Shown here: piece after piece, positions 12,729 through 19,701 of the stretch
How positions within the stretch are numbered: the stretch's first letter is position 1
Layout: each line of letters begins with the position of its first letter
Origin: Eubacterium sp. UBA5416
GTDB taxonomy: Bacteria > Bacillota > Clostridia > Lachnospirales > Lachnospiraceae
Length of the DNA: 25,146 bases
Reading direction: 5' to 3'
Assembly: GCA_002409525.1 (NCBI GenBank)
Contig: DHNM01000050.1
Span: forward strand, 38,221 to 63,366
Made by a program: the position numbers and the translations under genes
The notes under the pieces: model-generated
Told to the model about the DNA's origin: nothing
The model's input: the letters and a program-made list of their open reading frames with translations, nothing else
Databases searched by the model: none

Positions 12729-15206
12729 CTAATTCTTTGCAGGTGAAACGTTTTCGGGTATTTTTTCGGTCTCTTTCTTCACAGTGACTTCGATCTTTCC
12801 GTCTTTACCGGTCACGGTCAAAGCGGAGTGGTCGAGGCTGCCTTCCAGCATTTTCTCTGCGATAGCATCTTCCAGTGTTGACTGTATGACACGCTGCAGA
12901 GGACGTGCTCCGTATAATGGATCAAATCCTTTTTCGGATAGAATATCCACGGCCTTATCGTCCACCTCGAGGGTGAATCCCAGCTGTCTGGAGCGGTCCT
13001 GCAGCTCTCTTAACATCTTGAGTGTAATTGCGTGAATTACCTTCTTATCCAGCTGGTTGAATATAATAATGTCATCCAGACGATTCAGAAATTCAGGTTG
13101 AAATGTTTCTTTAACAGCCTTACTGATTCCGGATTTCATTTCCTCGCCGGCCTGATGATCGGATGCTTCCTCTGAGGAGGCGAATCCGAGTGTTTTCCTT
13201 GAGGCCAGTTCCTTTGCGCCGAGATTAGAGGTCATAATGATGATTGTGTTTTTAAAATCTACGGTTCTGCCCTGGCCGTCAGTCAGTCTGCCATCGTCCA
13301 TGATCTGCAGAAGTGCATTCCATACATCGGGATGTGCCTTCTCGACTTCATCAAAGAGAACAATACTGTAAGGTTTGCGTCTTACTCGCTCTGTCAGCTG
13401 CCCGCCCTCTTCATATCCAACATATCCCGGAGGAGATCCGATCAGTTTTGAAACGGTATATTTCTCCATGTATTCCGACATATCAATTCGAATGATGGCA
13501 TTTTCATCCTGGAACATAACCTCAGCCAGTGCTTTGGACAATTCGGTCTTTCCCACACCGGTCGGGCCGAGAAACAGAAAGGCTCCAATCGGGCGCTGGG
13601 GCGAACGAATTCCGGTTCTGCTCCGGCGTATTGCTTTTGCCACTGTTGAGACAGCCTCATCCTGGCCGATGACACGTTTGTGAAGAGTATCCTCCAGCTT
13701 CATCAGCCTCTGGCTTTCACTCTCGGTGAGCATGGTCACAGGAACCCCGGTCCACAATGACACGACAGATGCTATATCCTCCGCACCAATCTCGTGGGTC
13801 TTTGAACTGGTCCACAGGTTTTTCTGGTAATCCAGGCGGTCACGGAGCTCTTTTTGACGGTCACGGATCCTGGCTGCGTCCTCATAATTCTGGGCACCTA
13901 CTGCCTCCTGCTTTTTACTCTGCAGCTGATGGATTTCTTTCTCCATTCTGCGCAGGTGAGGGGGTACCGTAATACTGTCGGTTTTGACACTGGCCGCGGC
14001 CTCATCGATCAGATCAATTGCCTTATCCGGGAGATATCGGTCCGAAACATAACGGGATGAAAGAGCGACAGCGGCTTCTAAAGCGTCATCCGTGATCTTG
14101 AGATCGTGGAATTGTTCATATTTCTCACGAATTCCCTTCAAAATTAGGAGCGTATCCTCCCGGGAAGGCTCATTTACCATAATTGGCTGGAATCTGCGCT
14201 CGAAAGCGGCATCCTTCTCAATGTATTTTTTATACTCGTTTAAAGTCGTGGATCCGATCACCTGAACTTCACCTCTTCCGAGTGCGGGTTTCAGGATGTT
14301 TGATGCATCCATGGCGCCTTCTGTCGCACCGGCACCGATCAGGGTGTGAAGTTCATCAATGAAAATAATTACATTTCCGGCGGCTTTGGCTTCATCCAGA
14401 TAGGATTTGATTCGCTCTTCAAAGTCACCACGGTATTTTGTACCGGAAACCATCTTACTGAGGTCCAGTGAGAGTATTCTCTTATTCAGAAGATTATTGG
14501 GAGCCAGCCCCTCGGATATACGCTGAGCCAGGCCTTCCGCGATAGCGGTTTTACCAACTCTGGGTTCACCGATGAGCACCGGATTGTTTTTCGTTCTCCT
14601 GGAGAGAATCTGGACTGCTCTTTTTAATTCTTTATCTCGTCCAATGACCGGATCGAATCCGCCCGCGGCTGCAATTGAGGTGAAATCCACGCTGTATTGC
14701 TCCAGCGTTTTCGTCTCGGCCTTTTCCTTCTGTTCTGGTTTTGTCATCGCCTGCGGCCACTGTGTACCCATCGTGTTCATGAGATCACTGATCATCTTAT
14801 CACAGTCTGCTCCTGCAGATGTCAGCAGCTGATTGGCGGCACAGTTCTTCTGGAGAAGTATTGCAAGCAGTATATGCTCCGGATCTGTTGTGTCATGGTG
14901 CAGTTTATCCGCCTGTTCTTTAGCAAGTTCTAAGACCTGATCTGCTTCCGTGCTGAATCGCAGCAGAAAACTTTTAGAAGCTTTTGCCGCATCTTCATCA
15001 TAAGTTTTTATCAGATCTGTGATAAGCTGTTCATCAAAGCCGTTTTTATACAAAGCTCCGGCTGCGCTGCTGTTTTTACGGGCTTTGCCCACGAGGGCAA
15101 GAAGTATATGTTCACTGCCTGCAAAACCGTGTTCCATATTGTTGGCAATACCCACAGCATCCTTGAGCAGGAGTTTGGATTCTTTGCCAAGGGATTGTTT
15201 ACTCAT
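12729..15206 (-). CDS. clpC: ATP-dependent Clp protease ATP-binding subunit ClpC
   Basis: An 825-residue Hsp100 unfoldase that feeds proteins to ClpP. Two N-domain repeats (residues 1-145) are followed by AAA+ module 1, a short UVR-type middle domain (near 425-460), and AAA+ module 2. Walker A of module 2 is canonical (GPTGVGKT, 547-554), and the Walker B segments FIDELHTL and LFDEVEKAH and the pore loop GYVGYEEGG are intact. TLGF after the second sensor region fits the ClpP-docking loop. Walker A of module 1 reads GEPRVGKT (213-220): Arg216 replaces the usual Gly, one base change (GGA to AGA), while the lysine and threonine are kept. AGGAGG lies nine bases before the start, and the gene overlaps mcsA by eight bases. 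Confidence 0.95.
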   Translation of the reverse strand: MSKQSLGKESKLLLKDAVGIANNMEHGFAGSEHILLALVGKARKNSSAAGALYKNGFDEQLITDLIKTYDEDAAKASKSFLLRFSTEADQVLELAKEQADKLHHDTTDPEHILLAILLQKNCAANQLLTSAGADCDKMISDLMNTMGTQWPQAMTKPEQKEKAETKTLEQYSVDFTSIAAAGGFDPVIGRDKELKRAVQILSRRTKNNPVLIGEPRVGKTAIAEGLAQRISEGLAPNNLLNKRILSLDLSKMVSGTKYRGDFEERIKSYLDEAKAAGNVIIFIDELHTLIGAGATEGAMDASNILKPALGRGEVQVIGSTTLNEYKKYIEKDAAFERRFQPIMVNEPSREDTLLILKGIREKYEQFHDLKITDDALEAAVALSSRYVSDRYLPDKAIDLIDEAAASVKTDSITVPPHLRRMEKEIHQLQSKKQEAVGAQNYEDAARIRDRQKELRDRLDYQKNLWTSSKTHEIGAEDIASVVSLWTGVPVTMLTESESQRLMKLEDTLHKRVIGQDEAVSTVAKAIRRSRTGIRSPQRPIGAFLFLGPTGVGKTELSKALAEVMFQDENAIIRIDMSEYMEKYTVSKLIGSPPGYVGYEEGGQLTERVRRKPYSIVLFDEVEKAHPDVWNALLQIMDDGRLTDGQGRTVDFKNTIIIMTSNLGAKELASRKTLGFASSEEASDHQAGEEMKSGISKAVKETFQPEFLNRLDDIIIFNQLDKKVIHAITLKMLRELQDRSRQLGFTLEVDDKAVDILSEKGFDPLYGARPLQRVIQSTLEDAIAEKMLEGSLDHSALTVTGKDGKIEVTVKKETEKIPENVSPAKN

Positions 15207-15576
15207 ATATCATTGCCTCCTTTTTCTCTCGTTCTATTTCATCACGAAGTTTCGCGGCTTCTTCGTACTGTTCTTTTTCTACAGCCTGTTCAAGCCGGTA
15301 TTTTAAGACATTCAGCCGGCGTTTCTTCTTTATATCTTCATTTGCGGCATGTAAGAAGGGGCTCTCCCCGATATCCCTTGCCTTCGTCTGATTTTGCATA
15401 TACATCCAGTTGTTTCCTCCCATTTGGTTCCATGCATTCTGCTGCTTTGCGGCGATTGCATATTGTCTGAATTTCTCGGCACAGTCGTTACAAAGATGAA
15501 CTTCCTGTTCCACTCCCATCCAGTTTACTAAAAAGCTAAGTGTAGCTTCATTTTCATGACAATGCTGGCATTTCAT
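15199..15576 (-). CDS. mcsA: McsA-like zinc finger / UVR domain protein
   Basis: A 125-residue protein with an N-terminal zinc site, Cys3-X2-Cys6 and Cys29-X2-Cys32 (CQHC and CNDC), a polar Gln/Asn-rich middle, and a C-terminal UVR motif (about 84-118, LEQAVEKEQYEEAAKLRDEIE). In Bacillus, McsA activates the arginine kinase McsB and helps sense heat and metal stress through ClpC. Known McsA proteins are longer and have four CXXC pairs; here only two are present and the middle is short. No mcsB follows: clpC begins inside the end of this gene. It probably works as a ClpC adaptor, independent of arginine phosphorylation at this locus. The ribosome binding site AGGAG lies inside the end of the preceding marR gene. 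Confidence 0.85.
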   Translation of the reverse strand: MKCQHCHENEATLSFLVNWMGVEQEVHLCNDCAEKFRQYAIAAKQQNAWNQMGGNNWMYMQNQTKARDIGESPFLHAANEDIKKKRRLNVLKYRLEQAVEKEQYEEAAKLRDEIEREKKEAMIYE

Positions 15577-15582
15577 GTCAGA

Positions 15583-16038
15583 TCACTCCTTTCTATTGTT
15601 ACTGTCTACCGTTTCGTAGATGTCTACGAGGCGGTTCAGGTAATCTATCATATGAAACATATCTTCTTCACCAAACTCGGAAACCACTTCGTTTAACACT
15701 TGTTCATAGGAAGTTTTGGCCTCTTTTAATACAGTGTTTCCTTTTGACGTTGCGGTTACGTATAACTTTCGCCTGTCTGTTGAATCTATGCCACGGATAA
15801 TATATCCTTTCTTTTCCAGGGAGTTTAGAATCTGCGAAATTGCCGGCCGGGATAGTTGTATGCAGGTCTGAATCTCCGTGGTGTTTAATGTGCTGCTTGT
15901 GCATACACATCCGTTTGTGATCTTATCCATGATCACCCATTCATTTAATGAGATGCAGCAGTGCGAAGGATAGCATGCATCCAGTTTCTTAAAGCGAAAG
16001 GAAGCACTTAGAAAACTATCCTTTAAAGAACTCCCCAT
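15583..16038 (-). CDS. MarR family regulator, cysteine-rich, of the clp operon
   Basis: A 151-residue winged-helix regulator. The helix-turn-helix TTEIQTCIQLSRPAISQILNSLEKKGYI (about 53-80) and the wing STDRRKLYV are typical MarR features. The N-terminal part is rich in cysteine (Cys22, Cys27, Cys28, Cys44, Cys46, with another in the helix-turn-helix), suggesting redox or metal sensing. I use ATG at 16038: AGGAGGTG is six bases upstream, whereas the GTG at 16047 overlaps that ribosome binding site. It is the first gene of marR-mcsA-clpC, six bases before mcsA, in the place where CtsR normally stands. It probably represses its own operon through the repeats at 16063-16097. That it replaces CtsR is inference. 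Confidence 0.85.
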   Translation of the reverse strand: MGSSLKDSFLSASFRFKKLDACYPSHCCISLNEWVIMDKITNGCVCTSSTLNTTEIQTCIQLSRPAISQILNSLEKKGYIIRGIDSTDRRKLYVTATSKGNTVLKEAKTSYEQVLNEVVSEFGEEDMFHMIDYLNRLVDIYETVDSNNRKE

Positions 16039-16062
16039 ATGGTTCACCTCCTGGTTAGTTAA

Positions 16063-16097
16063 AACTATTTAAGAGCTTAACTATTTACTTGCTTAAC
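16063..16097. promoter_or_regulatory. Tandem 16-bp operator candidate of the clp operon
   Basis: AACTATTTAAGAGCTT (16063-16078) is followed directly by AACTATTTACTTGCTT (16079-16094), identical at 13 of 16 positions, and then AAC. In addition, TAGTTAA (16056-16062) and TTAACTA (16077-16083) form a 7-base inverted repeat. The block lies between the -10 box and the ribosome binding site of marR, ideal for repression. It is unlike the heptad direct repeats bound by CtsR as I remember them. Confidence 0.6.
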
Positions 16098-16125
16098 ATT
16101 ATAACGCATTCATTTATAATGTCAA
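16098..16125 (-). promoter_or_regulatory. Promoter of marR-mcsA-clpC
   Basis: On the minus strand a perfect TTGACA (plus 16120-16125) and a perfect TATAAT (plus 16098-16103) are 16 bases apart. Such a strong promoter beside the repeat operator implies tight repression under normal growth. The 339-base gap 16039-16377 holds this promoter, the operator, and the opposing rpmG promoter and leader, but no gene. Confidence 0.88.
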
Positions 16126-16215
16126 TGGGTTTTGAAAATAAATATACTAAAATGGTAAACATTTAAATGAAGCAGGGCGGCAGCAAAATAGAAAATGCGG
16201 AAAATGAAAAAGGGC

Positions 16216-16244
16216 TTGACTTTCAAAAAAACGCATGATATATT
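16216..16244 (+). promoter_or_regulatory. Promoter of the rpmG-secE-nusG-rplK-rplA operon
   Basis: TTGACT (16216-16221) and TATATT (16239-16244) are 17 bases apart. The 130-base leader that follows contains a T8 run (16269-16276) after a weak AAAGA/TCTTT stem, and a small CAGGG/CCCTG hairpin (16287-16302). Confidence 0.82.
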
Positions 16245-16377
16245 TAGTTAGTGACGTGAAAGAAGGTCTTTTTTTTATGCACAAATCAGGGCGGCATCCC
16301 TGTGAATGTATGAAAAAGCGATTGACAAAGATGAAGAGATTCATCAAATATGCAAAGATACAGTGGAGGTGGAAGTC

Positions 16378-16527
16378 GTGCGCGTAAATATCACATTGGC
16401 ATGTACGGAATGTAAACAACGTAATTATACCATGACAAAAGACAAAAAGAATCATCCCGACAGAATGGAGACAAAGAAATATTGTAGATTCTGCAAGAAA
16501 CACACAACTCATAAAGAAACCAAATAA
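16378..16527 (+). CDS. rpmG: 50S ribosomal protein L33
   Basis: L33, 49 residues, a small zinc-ribbon protein of the large subunit near the E site. Cys9-X2-Cys12 and Cys36-X2-Cys39 form the zinc site, so this is the zinc-containing (C+) form. The start is GTG at 16378, eight bases after GGAGG (16365-16369), giving the typical (M)RVNITLACTECK. The reading frame stays open upstream to an ATG at 16306, but that part has no ribosome binding site and no L33 similarity. It heads the operon with secE and nusG, the common Firmicutes order. Confidence 0.95.
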   Translation: MRVNITLACTECKQRNYTMTKDKKNHPDRMETKKYCRFCKKHTTHKETK

Positions 16528-16563
16528 CTGGATTCTACTGATGTGTGATACAGAGGTGATAGA

Positions 16564-16767
16564 ATGTCAGAAGCGGTAAAAGAAAAGAAAGTCAAGAAAA
16601 GTTGGCTCAAAGGATTAAAATCTGAGTTTAAGAAGATTGTCTGGACAGATAAGAAGAGTCTTGTAAAGCAAACGATTGCTGTTCTGGTAATTTCTGTGAT
16701 TATGTGTCTTTTGATTGCAGGGATTGACAGTGTGTCTTTTGAACTGGTGAATTTATTACTGAAGTAA
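16564..16767 (+). CDS. secE: Preprotein translocase subunit SecE
   Basis: SecE, 67 residues, the clamp subunit of the SecYEG channel in the cytoplasmic membrane. It has the short Gram-positive form: a lysine-rich N-terminus, the amphipathic segment LKSEFKKIVWTDKKSL (18-33) that lies on the membrane surface, and one transmembrane helix (about 36-55). GAGGTGA is upstream at good spacing. It lies between rpmG and nusG as in most Firmicutes. Confidence 0.95.
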   Translation: MSEAVKEKKVKKSWLKGLKSEFKKIVWTDKKSLVKQTIAVLVISVIMCLLIAGIDSVSFELVNLLLK

Positions 16768-16783
16768 GGGCAAAGGTGATTCA

Positions 16784-17311
16784 ATGTCAGAGACAAATTG
16801 GTATGTTGTTCATACCTATTCAGGTTATGAGAATAAAGTAAAGGTCAACATAGAGAAGACAATTGAGAACAGACATCTTGAAGACCAGATTGTCGAAGTA
16901 CGTGTTCCTCTTGAAGAAGTGATAGAAGTGAAGAACGGAACAAAGAAGCAGGTACAGAGAAAACTATTCCCGGGCTATGTCCTCATAGACATGGTCATGA
17001 ATGATGATACCTGGTATGTCGTGAGAAACACCAGAGGTGTGACCGGATTCGTCGGTCCGGGCTCCAAACCGATACCGCTTACCGAGACTGAGATTAATTC
17101 ATTAGGTCTGATAGAGCAGGAGCAGTCCGAAGATGTAGTGGTCGATCTGGAAGAAGGCGACGCTGTTGTAGTCACAGGCGGAGCCTGGGAGAAGACAACA
17201 GGAGTCATTTTGGACATCAACAAACAAAAACAGGTTGTCACGATCAATGTTGAACTGTTTGGCAGGGAAACTCCGGTGGAAATCAGTTTCTCAGAGGTTC
17301 AGAAGATTTAG
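16784..17311 (+). CDS. nusG: Transcription termination/antitermination factor NusG
   Basis: NusG, 175 residues, binds RNA polymerase and affects pausing, termination and coupling to the ribosome. The N-terminal NGN domain (WYVVHTYSGYENKVK through VGPGSKPIPLTETE, about 1-105) is followed by a KOW domain (GDAVVVTGGAWEKTTGVI to the end). The KOW core has Ala where Pro is common (GAW instead of GPF). AAAGGTGAT is upstream. The stop is followed by the L1-type leader of rplK. Confidence 0.97.
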   Translation: MSETNWYVVHTYSGYENKVKVNIEKTIENRHLEDQIVEVRVPLEEVIEVKNGTKKQVQRKLFPGYVLIDMVMNDDTWYVVRNTRGVTGFVGPGSKPIPLTETEINSLGLIEQEQSEDVVVDLEEGDAVVVTGGAWEKTTGVILDINKQKQVVTINVELFGRETPVEISFSEVQKI

Positions 17312-17315
17312 TTAA

Positions 17316-17379
17316 GAGACTTGCGGTATTAGATGTGATACCGCATGACTCGTGGGAGGGAAGTTCCCGCAATTACCAC
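17316..17379 (+). promoter_or_regulatory. rplK leader with L1-binding site, copy 1
   Basis: A leader hairpin, TGCGGTAT (17322-17329) with ATACCGCA (17338-17345), is extended by a GAG/CTC clamp. It is followed by an L1-type site at 17352-17379: outer stem GTGG/CCAC, inner GGG/CCC stem, and an asymmetric internal loop with AATTA on the 3' side. Ribosomal protein L1 is known to repress rplK-rplA translation by binding mRNA that mimics its 23S rRNA site. The site ends five bases before the rplK ribosome binding site (17385-17392). Identification is by structure and by the near-identical second copy. Confidence 0.75.
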
Positions 17380-17399
17380 AATATAGGAGGTGCCTTAAT

Positions 17400-17825
17400 A
17401 TGGCAAAGAAAGTAACAGGATATATCAAACTACAGATTCCGGCTGGTAAAGCGACGCCGGCACCGCCGGTTGGCCCGGCTTTAGGCCAGCACGGTGTTAA
17501 CATTGTACAGTTTACAAAGGAGTTCAATGCCAGAACTGCCGATAAAGGTGATGTGCTCATCCCTGTTGTAATCACTGTATATGCAGATAGAAGTTTCAGT
17601 TTTGTAACCAAAACTCCTCCGGCGGCTGTGTTACTGAAGAAGGCCTGCAGTCTGAAATCTGGTTCGGGTGTTCCGAATAAGACAAAAGTTGCAACCGTTT
17701 CCAAAGATCAGCTGCGTGAGATTGCAGAGACAAAGATGCCTGATTTGAATGCGGCATCTGTCGAAGCAGCGATGAGCATGATTGCCGGAACAGCAAGAAG
17801 CATGGGTATCACAGTAGAAGAGTAA
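17400..17825 (+). CDS. rplK: 50S ribosomal protein L11
   Basis: L11, 141 residues, forms the GTPase-associated centre with 23S rRNA and takes part in the stringent response through RelA/SpoT-type enzymes. The N-terminal PAGKATPAPPVGPALGQHGVNI (14-35), where thiopeptide-resistance prolines lie, is wild type, and the RNA-binding C-terminal domain (about 70-141) ends in AGTARSMGITVEE. The ATG at 17400 follows AGGAGGTG (17385-17392) by seven bases; an upstream in-frame ATG at 17352 lies inside the L1 site and was rejected. Confidence 0.97.
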   Translation: MAKKVTGYIKLQIPAGKATPAPPVGPALGQHGVNIVQFTKEFNARTADKGDVLIPVVITVYADRSFSFVTKTPPAAVLLKKACSLKSGSGVPNKTKVATVSKDQLREIAETKMPDLNAASVEAAMSMIAGTARSMGITVEE

Positions 17826-17858
17826 GATCAATTCAATTTGACCCGAAAAAAAAGAGAC

Positions 17859-17886
17859 GTGGGAGGGAAATTCCCGCAATTACCAC
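17859..17886 (+). promoter_or_regulatory. L1-binding site, copy 2, before rplA
   Basis: This 28-base element is identical to 17352-17379 at 27 positions; only the loop base 17870 (A instead of G) differs. The same GTGG/CCAC outer stem and GGG/CCC inner stem form. It ends one base before the rplA ribosome binding site AGGAGG (17888-17893), so L1 bound here should block its own translation directly. Confidence 0.78.
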
Positions 17887-17902
17887 TAGGAGGTTATAGA
17901 AG

Positions 17903-18595
17903 ATGAAACACGGTAAAAAGTATGTAGAGGCTGCAAAGGCAGTTGATCGTACAGCGTTTTACGATCCAGAAGCAGCTGTTGCCACAGTTAAAAAACTGGC
18001 AGTAGCAAATTTTGATGAAACAATTGAAGCGCACATTCGTACAGGATGTGACGGACGTCATGCGGACCAGCAGATTCGCGGTGCTGTTGTACTGCCTCAT
18101 GGAACAGGCAAGACTGTTCGCGTCTTAGTATTTGCTAAAGGCCCGAAAGCTGATGAGGCGACTGCAGCCGGAGCTGATTTTGTAGGAGCTGAAGATCTTG
18201 TTCCGAGAATTCAGAACGATGGCTGGCTGGATTTCGATGTAGTTGTAGCTACACCGGATATGATGGGAATTGTTGGACGTCTGGGAAGAATCCTCGGGCC
18301 GAAAGGTTTAATGCCAAACCCGAAAGCCGGAACGGTAACCATGGACGTTACAAAAGCTGTAAATGAAATCAAAGCAGGTAAGATTGAGTACCGCCTCGAT
18401 AAATCAAACATCATTCACGTGCCGATTGGAAAAGCTTCTTTCACAGAGGAGCAGTTAGCGGACAACTTCCATACGCTGATGGGTGCAATTAACAAGGCCA
18501 GACCTTCCACACTGAAGGGCCAGTATTTAAGGAGTGTTGTAATCACCCCCACAATGGGACCGGGTGTGAAGCTTAACCCTGTTAACCTTGCATAA
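17903..18595 (+). CDS. rplA: 50S ribosomal protein L1
   Basis: L1, 230 residues, forms the mobile L1 stalk that helps release deacylated tRNA, and is also a translational repressor of its operon. Domain I is split around domain II as usual; the conserved RHADQQIRGAVVLPHGTGK (52-70), GRLGRILGPKGLMPNPKAGTVT and TMGPGVKLNP near the end are present. One odd point is TGCDGRHADQ, where most relatives have Val-Asp-Pro in place of Cys-Asp-Gly. AGGAGG lies nine bases before the ATG. It is followed by a terminator, so it ends the operon. Confidence 0.97.
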   Translation: MKHGKKYVEAAKAVDRTAFYDPEAAVATVKKLAVANFDETIEAHIRTGCDGRHADQQIRGAVVLPHGTGKTVRVLVFAKGPKADEATAAGADFVGAEDLVPRIQNDGWLDFDVVVATPDMMGIVGRLGRILGPKGLMPNPKAGTVTMDVTKAVNEIKAGKIEYRLDKSNIIHVPIGKASFTEEQLADNFHTLMGAINKARPSTLKGQYLRSVVITPTMGPGVKLNPVNLA

Positions 18596-18606
18596 ATAAA
18601 TAAAGT

Positions 18607-18653
18607 GTTTAAAGAAGACTGATGTAGGCTTTTCTACTCAGTCTTTTTTAAAC
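18607..18653 (+). terminator. Intrinsic terminator after rplA
   Basis: AAGACTGA (18615-18622) pairs with TCAGTCTT (18638-18645), with an inner GTAG/CTAC stem and one bulged T. A run of six T follows (18644-18649), and an outer GTTTAAA/TTTAAAC clamp surrounds it. It separates the rplA unit from the patatin gene. Confidence 0.9.
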
Positions 18654-18694
18654 TCGAATATATGTGATTATTTTTGTTAGGAGATGAATAAGAT

Positions 18695-19555
18695 ATGATT
18701 CATGCAGGTCTGATATTAGAAGGCGGTGCAACCAGAGGAGTGTTCACAGCCGGAGTTTTAGATTATCTGATGGAGAAAGACATCTATCTTTCCCATGTAC
18801 TGGGCGTATCTATCGGATGCTGCAATGGTGTGGATTATATTTCCCGCCAGATTGGGCGTTCACGGGACTGCATCATTCATGAAGATAAAAAAGACGGCTA
18901 TAATTATATGGGAGCCTCTGTTTTTCTGAAAAAACACACTCTTTTTGATATGGACATGGTATTCGGTGAATATCCCAAACGCCTGTATCCCTTTGACTAT
19001 GAAACATACAAAGATTCACAGATGAAAGGGGAATGGGTCGTAACGAATTGTCTTACAGGCAGGGCGGAATATATGGATAACAGACGGGACCGGGAAAAAC
19101 TGATGACAATCTGCCGTGCCTCCTGCAGTATGCCGATTGTATCCAAGGTGGTTGACATCAGAGGGACGCCATATCTGGACGGGGGCGTTTCAGATTCAAT
19201 TCCGCTTGAGAGAATGCTTTCTTATGGAAACAATAAAAATGTTGTTATACTCACCAGAAATCCAGGATATCGGAAGAAACCATTCGGCAGAGCGGAAAAG
19301 AAACTATATGCCCGTATTCTGAAAGACTATCCTAAGTTGTACAGGACATTTAAAAACCGTTATCAGGTGTATAATCAATCTGTCGAGAAGGCAGAAGAGC
19401 TTGAAAAAGAAGGAAAGATATTTCTTATCCGGCCACAGACAAATCCGCTGGGACGGGCGGAAACGAATTACGAAAAGCTGATGGCGTTTTACCGGCATGG
19501 GTATGACCTGATGTCAGAGCAGTTTGATAATCTGATGGCATATCTGAACAGCTGA
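18695..19555 (+). CDS. Patatin-like phospholipase family protein
   Basis: A 286-residue Ser-Asp dyad hydrolase. The oxyanion-hole motif EGGATRGVF (9-17), the nucleophile elbow GVSIG with Ser39 (37-41), and the catalytic Asp162 in DGGVSD are all intact, so it should be active as a lipid acyl hydrolase or esterase. No signal peptide or transmembrane helix is seen, so it is probably cytoplasmic and may act on membrane lipids from inside, as proposed for the bacterial YchK/RssA group. AGGAGATG is eight bases before the ATG. It lies between the rplA terminator and the promoter of the L10 leader, a place normally empty; I see no clear promoter of its own. The true substrate is unknown. Confidence 0.87.
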   Translation: MIHAGLILEGGATRGVFTAGVLDYLMEKDIYLSHVLGVSIGCCNGVDYISRQIGRSRDCIIHEDKKDGYNYMGASVFLKKHTLFDMDMVFGEYPKRLYPFDYETYKDSQMKGEWVVTNCLTGRAEYMDNRRDREKLMTICRASCSMPIVSKVVDIRGTPYLDGGVSDSIPLERMLSYGNNKNVVILTRNPGYRKKPFGRAEKKLYARILKDYPKLYRTFKNRYQVYNQSVEKAEELEKEGKIFLIRPQTNPLGRAETNYEKLMAFYRHGYDLMSEQFDNLMAYLNS

Positions 19556-19582
19556 GCAGCAGAAAAAATTCGGAAAATATTG

Positions 19583-19611
19583 TTGACATCCGATGAGCTG
19601 TATGGTATGAT
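19583..19611 (+). promoter_or_regulatory. Promoter of the rplJ-rplL operon
   Basis: A perfect TTGACA (19583-19588) and TATGAT (19606-19611) are 17 bases apart. Transcription would start just before the L10 leader. Confidence 0.9.
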
Positions 19612-19622
19612 ACACTAGTATC

Positions 19623-19697
19623 ACGCCGAAGACAGCAGGTGCCGTTAGGCATAAGGTTACAACGCCTGCCGAGGATAGACGTTCTTTAGATAAAGAA
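19623..19697 (+). ncRNA. Ribosomal protein L10 leader RNA
   Basis: The stretch from 19623 contains the L10-leader pattern: CCGAAGACAGCAGGTGCC on the 5' side and CGCCTGCCGAGG on the 3' side of an internal hairpin. L10(L12) complexes bind this RNA and repress their own operon. A small TTCTTT/AAAGAA stem (19682-19697) joins it to the attenuator. Confidence 0.88.
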
Positions 19698-19701
19698 TTT
19701 T

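Noticed and set aside
16322..16352. Second promoter for rpmG beginning with TTGACA
   Set aside because: No acceptable -10 lies 16-18 bases downstream; the best AT-rich hexamer is 19 bases away and weak.
16306..16377. An N-terminal extension of L33 by 24 residues
   Set aside because: There is no ribosome binding site before 16306, the extra residues have no L33 similarity, and the GTG at 16378 has an ideal GGAGG.
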